From Oscarella lobularis (Eukaryota > Porifera > Homoscleromorpha > Homosclerophorida > Oscarellidae): a DNA stretch of 64,000 bases. Location of the stretch: assembly GCF_947507565.1 (NCBI RefSeq), contig NC_089175.1, forward strand, positions 4,205,733 through 4,269,732. The letters run 5' to 3'. The translations under genes and the position numbers were made by a program. The notes below the pieces were generated by a model. The model was given only the letters and a program-made list of their open reading frames with translations, was not told the DNA's origin and made no database searches. This document shows, piece after piece, positions 1 through 11,035 of this stretch; the stretch's first letter is position 1; every line of letters begins with the position of its first letter.

Positions 1-50
1 GTATATTTTTTTGCGCGCGTCTATTTTGTTATTGATTTATTTACCTAAAG

Positions 51-608
51 GCGTAGCCGTCGTGGCTCAAGAAGGTTCTCACAAAATAGAGATGCAGAAA
101 CGGATTTCCTGCTTCCAACGGAAGGTAAATTATTTGCAGCGTTTCAGATGATTATCTAATTTATATGCGTAAATAGAGGAGCAAATTGATTTTGTTTCTG
201 AATTGTTTTTTGAGTCAACGTGGGAAGAGTTTAGGGACTTTTGTCGTATGATGGTTCCACGTTTGAAAGAAAAGCCCTTTTTTGAAGATGTTACAAAGAA
301 GAGAGCTGAAGAACTTGAAGCTTCTGATAAGGATAAGGCTTATTGGAGAAAATACTGTTTAGAGACGTGGATTGAAAAAAATCCGCACTGCAGTTTCCTT
401 CAATCCGTTTACGACGCCCTAAGAAATGGTATCAAAGATAAGACACTGGCTATAAAGTTGTGTAGACGCTTTCCACATCTCAGGCTTGGGGAAAGTAAGC
501 TCTCATTTGTTCTTTGGCTAGTTCAAGTATCTTTTTCATTTAGGTCTTGAAATGTCAGGGTATCATTCTGATCCAGAATCACCTCAAAAATCGATCAGAA
601 AGTCCTGA
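51..608 (+). CDS. Type I Ig receptor, 3' part only: cytoplasmic tail with death-fold-like domain
   Basis: Three tail exons are visible (51-124, 177-494, 544-608); the Ig and membrane exons lie left of the window. The first encodes a basic juxtamembrane stretch followed by an acidic dileucine motif (AETDFLLPT). The second encodes a domain of about 105 residues with W-E-E-F near its start, YWRKYCLETWI in the middle and FLQSVYDALRNG near its end. Its helical pattern, with conserved W and L-x-x-W, resembles death-fold adaptor domains. The last exon adds about 20 residues ending in a TGA at 606-608. Splice phases (2-1, 1-1) match the complete type I genes at 1837 and 16992. Signalling through homotypic domain contacts at the membrane is inferred; the death-fold call needs a profile search. 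Confidence 0.75.
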
Positions 609-664
609 ATCCACTAGTATGAACTTTTACTTTTCATGTATTGTATTTGTTTTTTTATTTGGCA

Positions 665-985
665 CGCATAACGCACGTTAAAAGATCTCTTGGAGAAGTT
701 TCAGGAGAAGAACGAAGCGGCCTTGGCTATTGAGCAAGCAGAAAGAGAGATCAGAGAGACGTTTTACGGCTTGGACGCTTGCTCCCAGACAATGAATGCT
801 TCAGTGGAAACGTTCAAGACACGGCAACGTGACCTCTTACGAGCATGAGAGCGTCGGCGAACCAGAATGCAGGCAGACGTCTACGATTTCGGCATCAGCA
901 CTGCCGTTTACTCACACGATGCGACATCGCTAAACTCTTCGCCGGAAGCAGATCGAGAATTCAATCATCCGGACATCACGTCATT
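665..985 (+). pseudogene. Relic of a coiled-coil coding exon, copy 1
   Basis: An open stretch rich in E, K, Q and L (LKDLLEKFQEKNEAALAIEQ, then EREIRETFYGLDACSQTM) has heptad-like spacing typical of a coiled coil and ends at a TGA. The same sequence follows the other two type I genes, at about 4180-4510 and 19530-19880, with different small indels, so it was carried along by duplication of the array. The parent gene is not recognised. No convincing start codon or splice sites were found. Confidence 0.4.
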
Positions 986-1020
986 GAAATTTGACGAAAA
1001 CGTGGACGGTTGTTTTCCAG

Positions 1021-1370
1021 AAAAGGAGAGCGTTCAACCCCGAGAATAAGGAAGTTAAAGCGGGAGAAGCCAGTGTATCAATTGATACGAGCTCGAGCAA
1101 AGACGGAATGTACGCGTGTCGTGCTACGAGCCCAGTCGGGAACGACGATAGGAAAGAGCTGGCGTTTTGCGTGCGCGGTAAGCGATTGCACGCTTTCGCT
1201 CGCTGAACATGTAGTCAATGTTTTTTCCACCAGTTGAGATTGTGTTTCGTGGCGTGACGACACATATATATACACACGTGCTTACCGGAAGGTTCCTCGC
1301 TCACGTTGTGCTGCACGGCGTCTGCGGGAGATAATTCCTTGGATACTATTCAAATATCGACGTCAGATCC
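1021..1370 (+). pseudogene. Two orphan Ig-domain fragments
   Basis: Positions 1021-1177 look like the second half of an Ig exon: an acceptor (TTTTCCAG) precedes it, it contains SSKDGMYACRA (the D-x-G-x-Y-x-C signature of the Ig F strand), and it ends in phase 1 before GTAAGC. Positions 1283-1370 resemble the start of the membrane-proximal Ig exon of type II and III genes (PEG-x-x-LTLCCTASAG-x-NS). No matching signal, membrane or tail exons are present, so these are debris of a deleted receptor copy. Confidence 0.55.
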
Positions 1371-1399
1371 TAGGGCGCAACCCCCCTGGAGATCTCCCG

Positions 1400-1836
1400 A
1401 GATCTCCCGCGCTGGGATCACGCGCTACCCATAAGCAAGAAAGGACCTCGTGTGCTCCTCGCGTGCGTTTTGTGAGCTTTAGCTGGAAGAAGTCAGTGTT
1501 GATTGAAGCCTTTTTCTTGTGGCTTGTGATCAGGTTCCGTTTGGAGTACAGAAAACCTCCGAGAGGCGCGCAAGTACGTGCTGTAGCACGTATTCTATAC
1601 TAAAACCGTGCCAACTAATCGTGAGCTCCTTTTTTAGTTAAGCTTGAACTAATCTCTTTGCGTGAAAGCGAAAAAGACGGCTGATTTCATTGATTGGCTG
1701 AAAGTCACGTGTTGTCAGCAATGACGTCACTTACTCCGGTGAAGTCATTGTTTTTCCCCGGGCTTTCCCGGTCAAGCGTCCTATTACTCTAGTAGTGGCT
1801 TCTTTGGTGTGTGCTCGTATTACAACGAGACGAAAA
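1400..1836 (+). promoter_or_regulatory. Upstream block shared by type I receptor genes
   Basis: The sequence before the signal exon at 1837 is recognisably related to that before the signal exon at 16992 (about 16470-16990), including GAAGAAGTCAGTGT and the GAGGCGCGC motif. Conservation across a diverged pair suggests promoter or 5' UTR function, but it may be shared only by descent from the duplication. No individual regulatory site can be named. Confidence 0.3.
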
Positions 1837-4124
1837 ATGCTCGAGACACATCTGGACATTCATATTGTCATAATAATCGGCGCCATCCTTGCACTTTCAT
1901 TTGGTAAAGCCACAAGTTGATGCACACGCCTACCCTACTTCCTGTCCCTTGTCAGTACTAAGTGTCAGGCAGGGTAGCGTAGTCATATATTAAGCAATGT
2001 AGCGTCGAATCAAACGAACGCCTTTGCTTTCAATTTCAGATGCTCACCTCTCCCGTCCTCAGCTTCTTGTAGAGCCCTCTCTCTTTCTCTCTCTCTCCCA
2101 GAGCGTTCAGTTTTCTTTATCGTTGAGATATAGCTGTCTGAGTTAGACGTAGTTTACGTTTCGCAACGAGACCATGCAGTCTTTCGTCTTGTGGGGGGGA
2201 GAGATAATGCATGCATGCAGATCACACGATCTATACGAGCAGTAGCGTCGCGTGCAGTCCAATCGACGGCACAAGTGCGACTGTTCTTCTTTTGCACGTA
2301 GGCGCCGGCGTGGTCCGCCCAGGGCTTAACGCTCGCATCGTTTTTTCCCGTCGTCAGAAGTACTTGGTGAAAAACGAAACGACGAGCGTCGACTTCTTGC
2401 GCTGCGAAGGCGTCTACAGCAATGCGTCAATTGAAAAAATTCGAGTCAGCATGTCCTTTCAAAGTTCGTCTTATCCCATTGTGTCCGACCACCGCCACAC
2501 GTTCAGTTGCACGCCCAAAATGCCTAATAACTCTGGATGTGTGCATTCTAACGAGGCATTTTGCCTTCTGGGATTTAAGTCTGCTGAAAGAAGAGATGTT
2601 GGTATGTATGACTGTAATGCAGCGAGTTGTAATCGTTCTATTAGCAATGGGCAGGCTTCGTGGCACCTTCGAATGTATGGTGAGTTGTTACTTCGATCGC
2701 ATGGGTAAAGTTTTTCACTCGCTTTTTCCACTGGCAGAAAATTTTATACTTGACAAAAATTGGAAAGAAGAAGCAGTGCTCTACGTCGACGAGCATCAAC
2801 CCTTTAAGCTTATGTGTCACATCAGTCTTCAAAATGACCTTTCGCAGTTAACACTCCAGTGGGTCAAGACCGGATCCAATTTCTTTATAGGCGCTGCTCT
2901 GAATCTGGAAAATAAACAGCATGATTTCAGTCATTTCAAGGTGACGTCGGCGAAGAGGAGCGACGGCGGAATCTACCATTGTGTCATTAATTCCACGGAA
3001 GACGGAAATGTGGCCATTGACTTTAGCAATCGTACAACAGTACGCATACGATGTATGATGTTCCTAGCCGCGGGTTTTTATTAAACTGATCGTTTTTTGC
3101 GTAGTTGCTCCAGTAGTGAATCTCTCCACAAGTCTGATACCTGTCCGAAATAACGCTCTGACACTTGACAGCCATGATCCAGTGGATCATTTAACCTGCA
3201 CTTCTGTAGGCTATCCTACTAGTATCACTATTATGCGCAATAACGTCAGTCTTGCCTCGGTGGAAGAAAATAACGATACAGTGACCTTGGAACTTTCGAT
3301 AGCCAAAAGTGAAGGCGGTTTGTATTGCTGCAATGCGTCCAACGCACTCGGTTCTAACAAGACGTGTTTAACTGTAATTGTACACGGATCCAACTCTCAA
3401 TGGCGAAAGATTTCTGTTGACGGTGGAATCGCTGTAGGCAGTGGCTTGCTCGTCTTACTGATAGGGTCTATTATTTTTGTTCACGTGAAAAAGAAAAAGA
3501 ACAGGGGGTCAGTACCTATCTTTTGCGTGCGTCTGTTTTGTTATTGATTTATTTACGTAAAGGCGTGGCCGTCGTGGCTCAAGAAGATTCTCACAAATTG
3601 AAGATGAAGAAACAGATGTCTTGCTTCCAACGTTAGGTAAATTATTTGCAGCGTTTTAAATAAATTTTATGTAATTATTCACCTAATTTTGCATTCATAG
3701 AGGATCAAATTGATTTTGTTTCCGGATTGTTTTCTGAGTTGACATGGGACGACTTCAGGGACTTTTGCCGTACGATTGAACCACGTTTTGAAGAAGAGCC
3801 TTTTCTTGAAGATGTTACTAAAAAGAGAGCTGCAACTGAAGCGTCTGATAAAGATGATGCTTATTGGAGAAGATATTGTCTAGAAACCTGGATTGAAAAA
3901 TATCCGCTGTGCAGTTTCCTTCAATCCGTTTATGGCGCCCTTAGACATGGTATCAAAGATAAGAAACTGGCTAGAAAGTTTGTCAAACGCTTTCCGCGTC
4001 TCGGGCTTGGTGAAAGTAAGGTCTAGTTTGTTCGTTTGGCTAGCTCAAGTATCTTTTACATTTAGGTCTTGAAATGTCAGGGCATCATTCTGATCCAGGA
4101 TCAGAATTGATTAGACAGTCCTGA
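1837..4124 (+). CDS. Type I Ig-superfamily receptor with death-fold-like tail (3 Ig, TM)
   Basis: Seven exons: 1837-1903, 2302-2679, 2738-3052, 3105-3507, 3563-3636, 3701-4015, 4066-4124; 536 codons with all phases agreeing. Residues 1-22 form a signal peptide (MLETHLDIHIVIIIGAILAL). Three Ig-like domains follow, one per exon in phase 1-1: Ig1 about 23-148, Ig2 149-253, Ig3 254-355, each with D/E-x-G-x-Y-x-C F-strand motifs. A membrane segment lies at about 361-381 (SGLLVLLIGSIIFVHV) followed by KKKK. The juxtamembrane exon has an acidic dileucine motif (ETDVLLPT), and residues 413-517 form the death-fold-like domain (W-D-D-F, YWRRYCLETWI, FLQSVYGALRHG). The start is chosen because it gives a signal peptide ending in phase 1, as in its paralog at 16992. 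A cell-surface recognition receptor is likely; its ligand is unknown. Confidence 0.8.
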
Positions 4125-4174
4125 ATCTACTTGTATGAACTTGTACTTTTTATGTATTTGAATTTTTATTGAAT

Positions 4175-4737
4175 TTGGCACGCATAACGCACGTTAAAAG
4201 ATCTCTCTTGGAGAAGTTTTCGGGGAGAACGAAAGCGGAACGAAGCGGAACGAAGCGGCATTGGCTATTGAAAGAGAGATCGGAGAAAAGTTCTACGGCA
4301 TGGACGCTTGCTCCCAGACAATGAATGCTTCAGTGGAGACGCGTTCAAGCGACGGCAACTCGCGACTCTTACGAGCAGAGCGTAGTAGACTAGTCGGCGA
4401 ACCAGAATGCAGGCAGACGTCTACGATTTTTCGGCATCAGCACTGCCGTTTACTTACACGATGCGCCTTAGCGATGTCGCGCTATACTTTTCGCCGGAAG
4501 CAGATCGAGAATTCAATCAGTGATACTAGACAATATTGTCTAGTATCCCTGATTCAATCAGCCAGGACTATAAAATACCTGGGCCCCGTGCGCGCGCGTA
4601 ATTCACAAGCTTGGATCATTTTTTGAGCGATTTCACGACAGCACAATCACATCAGACGGTAGACACCATGCAAAACGTACAACTCGAGGTTCGTGGCTCT
4701 CGATCCAGCGAATGATCGAGTCGCGAGCTCACGGACA
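4175..4737 (+). pseudogene. Coiled-coil exon relic, copy 2, and spacer to the CTHRC1-like gene
   Basis: Positions 4175-4510 repeat the coiled-coil relic seen after the first type I gene (REIGEKFYGMDACSQTMNAS is still readable). Positions 4560-4730 are shared with 19910-20060, so the relic and the adjoining CTHRC1-like gene were duplicated together. No intact gene is seen here. Confidence 0.4.
4511..4561. repeat. Tiny palindromic insertion flanked by 10-bp target duplication
   Basis: A 26-bp perfect palindrome (4522-4547; arms GATACTAGACAAT) sits in a 31-bp insert flanked by direct copies of ATTCAATCAG (4511-4520 and 4552-4561). The paralogous site near 19881-19890 has a single ATTCAATCAG and no insert, so the empty site is known. 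Confidence 0.75.
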
Positions 4738-5316
4738 CTAGTACTCTTCAATGATGATGCGAGACACGGTTCCCCAGCCGGAATGTTTGCTCGTCGTGCC
4801 GTAGTAGGGGCAGTTGCCGACGCGAACGGCGACGGCGACATTCCCAATGGGCAGATTCTCGCAAATGCCGGTGATCTGACGATGACGACTCGTACTCATC
4901 GGATTGTTTTGGTTATCGTTGACGTGCACAATTCCTTCGATGGTGTCGGGGGACGTGCATTCGTTTCCGTTGAAGGTGAAGTACCATTTTCCGCAGCACA
5001 ACGATCCCGGGCAGAGGACGCTCATCGTGGCGGCGTACGTCACTTTGAGCGCCGAGCTTGCGCTTTGCTTGTTTATGGTGCACGTCTGTTGTGCCACGAG
5101 AATTTTTAAAAAGGGTTTTCGTTTCAGGAGTTTCGAATACCTGAACAGTTCCGACTTGCTGGCTTTGGTAGTTGTTCCAAGTGCATTGCTGATAGTTGAT
5201 CTAGGGAGTGGCATCGAGGTTAGTGACATGAGATAAAAAAATGGCTTTACGGCTTGAACTTCGGCGCTCAGATACAAGGAAGCGACGCAAAGCAGAAAAC
5301 TGACGGTTGAAAGCAT
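4738..5316 (-). CDS. CTHRC1-like secreted protein (C-terminal CTHRC1 domain, no collagen repeat)
   Basis: Minus-strand gene of three exons read 5' to 3': 5316-5251, 5200-5141, 5085-4738; 157 aa. Residues 1-22 are a signal peptide (MLSTVSFLLCVASLYLSAEV). The middle exon holds INYQQCTWNNYQ and the last exon holds LCCGKWYFTFNGNECTSP, then GWGTVSRIIIEEY at the end. These are diagnostic of the C-terminal domain of collagen triple helix repeat containing protein 1 (whose vertebrate form has WYFTFNGAEC and GWNSVSRIIIEE). The short collagen stretch of vertebrate CTHRC1 is absent. All splice sites are canonical and phase 0. It is likely an extracellular glycoprotein; its role here is unknown. It lies opposite in strand to the receptor array and was duplicated with it (20076-20644). 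Confidence 0.85.
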   Translation of the reverse strand: MLSTVSFLLCVASLYLSAEVQAVKPFFYLMSLTSMPLPRSTISNALGTTTKASKSELFRYSKLLKRKPFLKILVAQQTCTINKQSASSALKVTYAATMSVLCPGSLCCGKWYFTFNGNECTSPDTIEGIVHVNDNQNNPMSTSRHRQITGICENLPIGNVAVAVRVGNCPYYGTTSKHSGWGTVSRIIIEEY

Positions 5317-6222
5317 CGTCGAAAACGTTCCTGAGAGTGGCTCGATTGTGAACACTGGTGCTTGGTAGCGCGGTTTATGTAGCGGGCGTCTTTCCGGGTA
5401 AGCCCCATAAGCGTCTGATCAGCTTAGCGTCTTGCATGCTTGACCGATCGATATAGGGAATCATTTGCGGTGAAAATGAAATGAAGTTCCGTAGAAGTGC
5501 CGTGCCATGCGAGCTTGAACCGACTCGTTAGACGAAAGTCTAAATCTTCCAGGTAAATTGTGTGCTAAATACAGCTCAAAAATTCATGCTTTGAAAGGTT
5601 GAACTATATGGTTCAGTTCAACCACGAACCGGTGACTCTATTAGCGGAAGCCAATGTACTAAGAATACAAGTGAAGCTCAGGAAGCTCGTCGCCCTGGGT
5701 AGTCCTATTAGGGCTCGGCCAACGAACGGCGCAGGCGACGAACCGCAGTCGGTGACGGCACGAGTAAAGACAATTTCCTCTATCACATTGAGTCGAAGGC
5801 TAGTGCCGGCATTGACGGCGACGCGAACAACGATGGCATCGCTCTAAGCTGCAATTCAGACGATGTGGAGCTACACACGTTAATGGTACTTTCCACTTGT
5901 TTTCTTTTTTGCCCCCGTGATGATGTTGTCATATTGAAAGGAGTTGGGCGAAAGCAGCGCGTGACTTCCGCTTTGTCGCATGTCAACGGAAACCGGTTTG
6001 ACGTCAGTTTGCAGTCAGTTGCGAGCGAAGTCACCACGGAATGTTTGAGGCGCCGCGCCGGATGATCTAATCAGTGAGTTGATTTCTAGTGCAGCATTCC
6101 TAAAAAAGCCCCAGTTTTCCTCTTCAAACAACCGAGTTAGTGAGTCCCCGCTGGCGTCGCAATGTCCTGCATTACATTAGGCATTTGAAGTTTGGCCCTA
6201 CATGATTACGTCTCTCCCTCAG
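5317..6222. other. Intergenic: CTHRC1 promoter side, short relic, and broken signal exon of the next receptor
   Basis: Positions 5320-5690 are the divergent 5' flank of the CTHRC1-like gene, shared with 20645-20980 and 30775-31080. Positions 5700-5860 hold a short relic also found at 31082-31270 (GIDGDANN followed by LSC), which vaguely recalls one repeat of VMO1-type secreted proteins. At 6041 a sequence homologous to the signal exon at 31442 begins with ATG but hits TAA after nine codons because about 30 bases are missing. No other gene is seen. Confidence 0.4.
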
Positions 6223-8540
6223 CACTATTTCCCGGCGTCAAAGCGGAGGTCACCGCCTACATCAATATTTCCCGGCCTCAGAGGTACCTGGTCCAAGGAG
6301 AAACGACGAGCAAAAGCTTTCTGGTTTTCGAAGGCAGCTCCTCAACGAACGGCCTGCGGATCAGTTTGACATTGTCCCGAGACCATGGAGAAAATTCTTT
6401 TGTTCCTTTGATTCCCGGTGGCAACATGGACAATCGCTACTCCGTCAAGTGCACACCGGAAATGCCGCCAGACGGCGGATTTGCGAACGTGGGCAAAGTG
6501 TTTTGCGTACTAGGTATCGTGAATGTGAAAGCTGAAGATGCCGGCCGGTACTCCTGCCTGGTGCAGTCCCCCCAGCAATTGTCAGCGTCTCGAGCGATGC
6601 AAATCCGAACATTTGGTGAGTGTTTTCTCCATGTTGAATATTGTTCTTCGCATCGAGCATTCCGTGTAGAAAAATTTATACTGGCTTCGACGAACAATCC
6701 GAAAGAAATTACTCTTAATAGATTCGAGTCCTTCAAACTGTCCTGTTGGGTCAACCAGCAAAATTATACTACTGACTTGAACGGGAGGTGGAAACGTTCT
6801 GACATCGCCGTGGGTCAATCGACGAAAGTCGATGCATTGCATAATTCGTTTAGCTACGCAGTTTCATCGGCACAACAAATCGATGGCGGAATCTACCAGT
6901 GCGTCATTATTTCCATGAACGATGGCGCTACAGTCATTGATTCTGGCAACGCAACTACTGTGAATATAAAGTGTAAGCACTTCGTCGCCTATTTCTTTTT
7001 GTAAATGTTTTTTGCGTAGTCAGTTCAGTACCGAGTCTCTCTTCAGCCCCTTTTATTGCTCAAGGCAGCGTTGTCACCGTTGATTACGATGCCGACGATA
7101 CCTTAACTTGCGTCGCTGAAGCATATCCTGTTCCTCGCCTTACTTTGTCAAATAACGAGACCGTTCCTTTGAAGCAGATAGATAGTACTATCACGCTGAA
7201 AATTTCTTCAGCGACTCAAAGTGACGCCGGCCGGTATTGTTGCAGCGATTCAAACGGCTACGAGATGTGTTTGACAGTCAAAGTCAAAGACGGTACGTTC
7301 CCAGAAGCACAATAAAAATGCTTTGAAATTTCAATGCAGTTCCCCTGGAAATACAAAGTTTTGAAACGGCTGCCAAGAAAGATCACTGCTTCGATGACGC
7401 AGACATTGAATTGGAATGCCTGGCGAAGGGAAACCCCTCGCCTTGGGTCTCCATACGTGATCCGGATGGACAACCCATAGGCGTTTCTGGAACAGAGCGC
7501 GCTTGGGTTTGTCTGAATACGAGTTTGGCGATCGGAGGCGTTTACCACTGTCGTGCCAACAATTCGGTCACGAGTAAAATGTCGAACTTCACGATACCCA
7601 ACTCTCCCAATCGTAAGACTCGCTATTCTTCGATATGATGATCAAAAGAACCATAGTTTTTATTTTACTAAAGTTGCAGTCGACTTCCGTGAGATGACGC
7701 ATTCGAACGATACGTGCTTTCCTAAAGGATCATTGGTCACCTTGTGTTGCACGGCGTCTGCAGATAGAAATCGCTTTGCCACCGAAATATTGTCCTCCAA
7801 GGGAACTGTTATCAACTCCACAATTGGCGTGAAAAACACAATATGTGTCGTTGTAAGCACGCCGGGCGTCTATACCTGTGCTGCAAGCTTGCATCACATC
7901 GTTTTCGTCTATCGAACGCTGACTGTATGCATATATCGAGATAATGCTTTTCTCACGGGCGTCATTGTGAGTTGCGTCGTAATTGGCGCTCTTTTGCTCG
8001 TCCTACTGTTCACGCTTGCGAAATTTATAAGGAGAAATTATTTCAGGTTAGTCTCGTATTTGATGGTGTGGCTTCTTAGTAAGACTTGGCAGCTTTTGTT
8101 TTCGAAGCTGGCGAAGAAACTTTTCAATTCAATTCGACGAAAAAAGCCCTTGCTCTCCCCGCCAAAGACACAAGGTATATAATATACATTAGTGGTGTGT
8201 TGAGACACACTCTCTGTACGTTTATGTATTTCAAACAGATAAGCAAATCGAGATCGTTTCCGACGTCATCACTCCCGTTTGGCCAAACGTTTTTCGTGCG
8301 ATGGAACCACCCTTGAACGGCAAAAGCAAATTTATTGATTCCATTCTAAAGAAAGCCCGAAATTCCAACCGAGACGACGCCTATTGGGCGGCGCACTGTC
8401 TGCAAATTTGGAACAATGAAAATCCGGGCCGGGATTTTCTCATGGCCGTGTACAACGCCGTTGACAACATGGGAAACAGCGAACTTGCCCAAAGACTCTG
8501 CAATCTCTTTCCGACTCTTAGCACCGTGAGTCTTTATTAA
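6223..8540 (+). CDS. Type III Ig-superfamily receptor with death-fold-like tail (5 Ig, TM); signal exon not found
   Basis: Exons 6223-6615, 6670-6972, 7020-7292, 7340-7612, 7680-8174 and 8239-8540 join without a stop (679 residues after a phase-1 upstream exon). Each of the first four exons is an Ig-like domain; the fifth carries Ig5, a membrane segment (VIVSCVVIGALLLVLLFTLA) and a basic juxtamembrane region with KKPLLSPPKT. In this exon the GTTAGT-CTTAG stretch at 8046-8078, which could be an intron, is open and in frame either way. The last exon is the death-fold-like domain (DKQIEIVSDVI, YWAAHCLQIWN, FLMAVYNAVDNMG), stopping at TAA 8538-8540. The homologous signal exon upstream is broken, so the gene may be dead, may use another first exon, or may carry an assembly gap. 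Confidence 0.65.
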
Positions 8541-9518
8541 TTGGTTTGTTGCTTTTTCTTAGTGACTGGCATTTATATAGGAAGTTTCCAGCGAAGAACG
8601 TAATTGATATGGTTTCTCCTTTGGTGCGAGACGAATGCGAGAAACTACCATTGGCACGACTTTCCTTTGTTGTCCGTCCTCGACACTGTCGATCTTCTTG
8701 TGAAATCGATCCTTCGTTCAAGTTTGTGCATTGGGGTGAAAGCTGTGGTTTCAAGTGAACGCGTGATCTCTCGCGTGAGCTGAGAGTCCCAAACTTCGAC
8801 AAGTCGAGACTTCCGCTTTGAATCCTCGAAGATCATGCATGCAGACGAAGACTGATTAGGGAAGTCGAGTTGGCACAGCGACACCTGGAGCTGCATGCCT
8901 CCTACTGCTAAACTACGGCGAGGAAGTCGCCTGTCTAAGCCATTTGAAACCATGTCGTATCGCGCTTCGTAACTGTGCAGTGGAGTCACGACGGATAAGT
9001 TTGATTTCTTGATCACAGCGCCCACGTCTGACTCTAATGCACCTCCTACGTATGAGGGAGGAAAGAAATTCTCAGAATGAAAACATCCCCCATTGATTGC
9101 GGGGCCGCGTTGGTTGCTATCCGGGACACGGCAAACGCGAGACGCGAATCGAGGAATGGTCTGAAACAAGGCTACGCGAATTTTCGGTGGTTAAAACGCT
9201 CCAGATATGCCTTACTTACGGATTTGCGTGGTTAAATTACAAGGTAAGACTGCTATTTTGTACCTCTACGAACGATCTCCTACTACAGTGTAGCACGGAT
9301 CTTACTCTAAGATCCGTGAGTGTAGTAACCAAGTTGGAATAATGACAGACCGGCTGACATGACGCGTCACTAGGGTTAATTAAAACAGAATTTGCGATGC
9401 GTGGAGGCGATATTTTTTTGGCGTGACTCCTGGGAGGGTCACAAACTCTTACCCCATTGATCCAAGCCTCCCCTCCTCCGCCCCACCGGTTCTCTAATTG
9501 AACTGTGACTCCTTAGTA
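8541..9518. other. Intergenic stretch, 3' flank shared with type III pseudogene
   Basis: Positions 8541-8830 are repeated downstream of the type III pseudogene (34015-34290) and are probably 3' UTR and flank. From 8830 to 9518 I see no gene, strong repeat or splice-competent exon. Confidence 0.4.
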
Positions 9519-9770
9519 TTATTTTCTGACGTCAAAGCGATGCTTACTGCCTACATCAAGACTTCACGTCCTCAATATCTGGCGCCAATGATGCGACCCG
9601 TGCCGTCACGGACACAAGAAATGGACATTTACACGAATACGGATATGGCTGAATCGCCTCAGATTGAAGACAAAAAACAAGGATTAAAAATGGGGACAGC
9701 ACAGTTAATTTGCAACGATTGACTGTCAGCGTCGCCTGCTGTATGTACATTTGAAAGCACTGTACATAGT
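9519..9770 (+). pseudogene. Fused debris: start of a type II/III Ig1 exon joined to a type IV/V tail end
   Basis: An acceptor (TCCTTAG) at 9512-9518 precedes a reading like the start of Ig1 in type II/III genes (DVKAMLTAYIKTSRPQYL). About 60 bases later it switches to sequence resembling the tail exon at 34860-34920 (LAPMMRPVPSR) and then to the last bases of type IV/V genes (SPQIEDKKQ and the following 3' flank). Two distant parts of receptor genes have been joined by deletion. Confidence 0.45.
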
Positions 9771-10309
9771 TTTAATTGAGGCGGATAGACATTAAATAGA
9801 TACAGATATCAGCATCTTGACTCTTTTGCCACTTTCTCTGATGCGTTTCTTTAGGTCGTTCGCCTTGTTCGTGTCTTGCTTTCGATTAACCCCTTCTCAA
9901 CTCAAACAAGGCGAGCTTCTTGAGATGATGTCACGCTAACTCTAAATTGTTATCTAGAATTGATCATGTCCGCTTCATGAGAAAAACGGGACGCGTCAAT
10001 AATCAGACTCTTTTTCACCGTCCACAAACCTCGTGTTTTCGTCAGATGCATTGCGTACACCAAACCGAAAAGGAGCAGCGCACAGTGACTTAGTAAGTGG
10101 CGTGACGTCAATATACAGTGCGACGAAGTTTGGAGGTGAGACCAGCACGCCCAGCCAAAAGAGAGAGGTTCGTTTTGATGGTCCTTTGTAGAGTTATCAA
10201 TCAGCTCTCGTGATCTCGCGTGATTGCAAGCCAATCCCCAAAGTACAGTGCCTAAACCAGCACAGGGCATTGAGCAGTTGAGTTCTCGGCGGGTTCGAGC
10301 GATTGACAT
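9771..10309. other. Intergenic stretch without a recognisable gene
   Basis: The last 200 bases resemble the region upstream of the intact type IV gene (about 50340-50558) and probably contain that family's promoter. Nothing else is recognised. Confidence 0.3.
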
Positions 10310-11010
10310 GAAGTCGAAACGTCGTCAAAGACGCTCGTTCTACTCGAGGAAGAATCTTCAAGGTCTTTTTCGATTTCATCACAAGCTTTCCACAAACACT
10401 GAAAACAGGTAAATCGTTTTATTCTAAGCTACGTTTATCGAGTAAGCGTTTTCCTTCTACCAGATGAACAGGTGGGCGACGCGTTGGAACCGTTGAAGTC
10501 CCCAATCGAGATCAACATACACTATGGCTCCGAACTGTGTCTTCATTCAAATCCCGGCGCCTTTATTGAATGTCATGGTACGTGCGACGACGAACCGTCA
10601 CTGCTAAACGGCGCCGTAGCACTCTGTTTGATGTCAATGGATCATGAAGGCGAGCGAATTCATGCGGACGATCGTCACACAATCGACTGCTGGCATTGAA
10701 ACATCACTGCGCCGCCCATCGACCCAGACGTCTTTCCGGGCGTTCTACGATTCGCTAGATGCAAGTATGGAATCAATGACGTTCAAATGACCGACGCGGG
10801 AAAGTACACTTGCAAATTGGCAGGAGGTAGCTCAGTAGACAGGAGAAGCGTATCAATAACTGTCTCAGGTGATATGCCAAATTGTACTTTGTTCAACTTT
10901 GTATTGTTGCTTTTCCGCTTTAGAGAACATAATTTTTGCAGGCAAAAATGAAACGATAACGGTCTAGCGTGGGAAGTTAGAGATTGACTGCTGCCTAATG
11001 GCGAACTCGT
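10310..11010 (+). pseudogene. Type IV Ig receptor pseudogene, 5' part
   Basis: The start matches the signal exon of the intact type IV gene at 50559 (MKSKRRQRR) but is then frameshifted. The Ig1 exon follows from about 10465 (VGDALEPLKSPIEI, LCLHSNPGAFIEC, DRHTIDCWH) but the tryptophan codon after CWH is TGA at 10697-10699; it continues to GKYTCKLAGGSSVDRRSV and a donor at about 10868. The Ig2 exon begins at about 10924 and has an in-frame TAG shortly after. The gene stops abruptly at about 11010, where it is fused to a death-domain fragment of another receptor type. It is clearly dead. Confidence 0.8.
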
Positions 11011-11035
11011 TACGATACGTACGCGTAATTCATAA

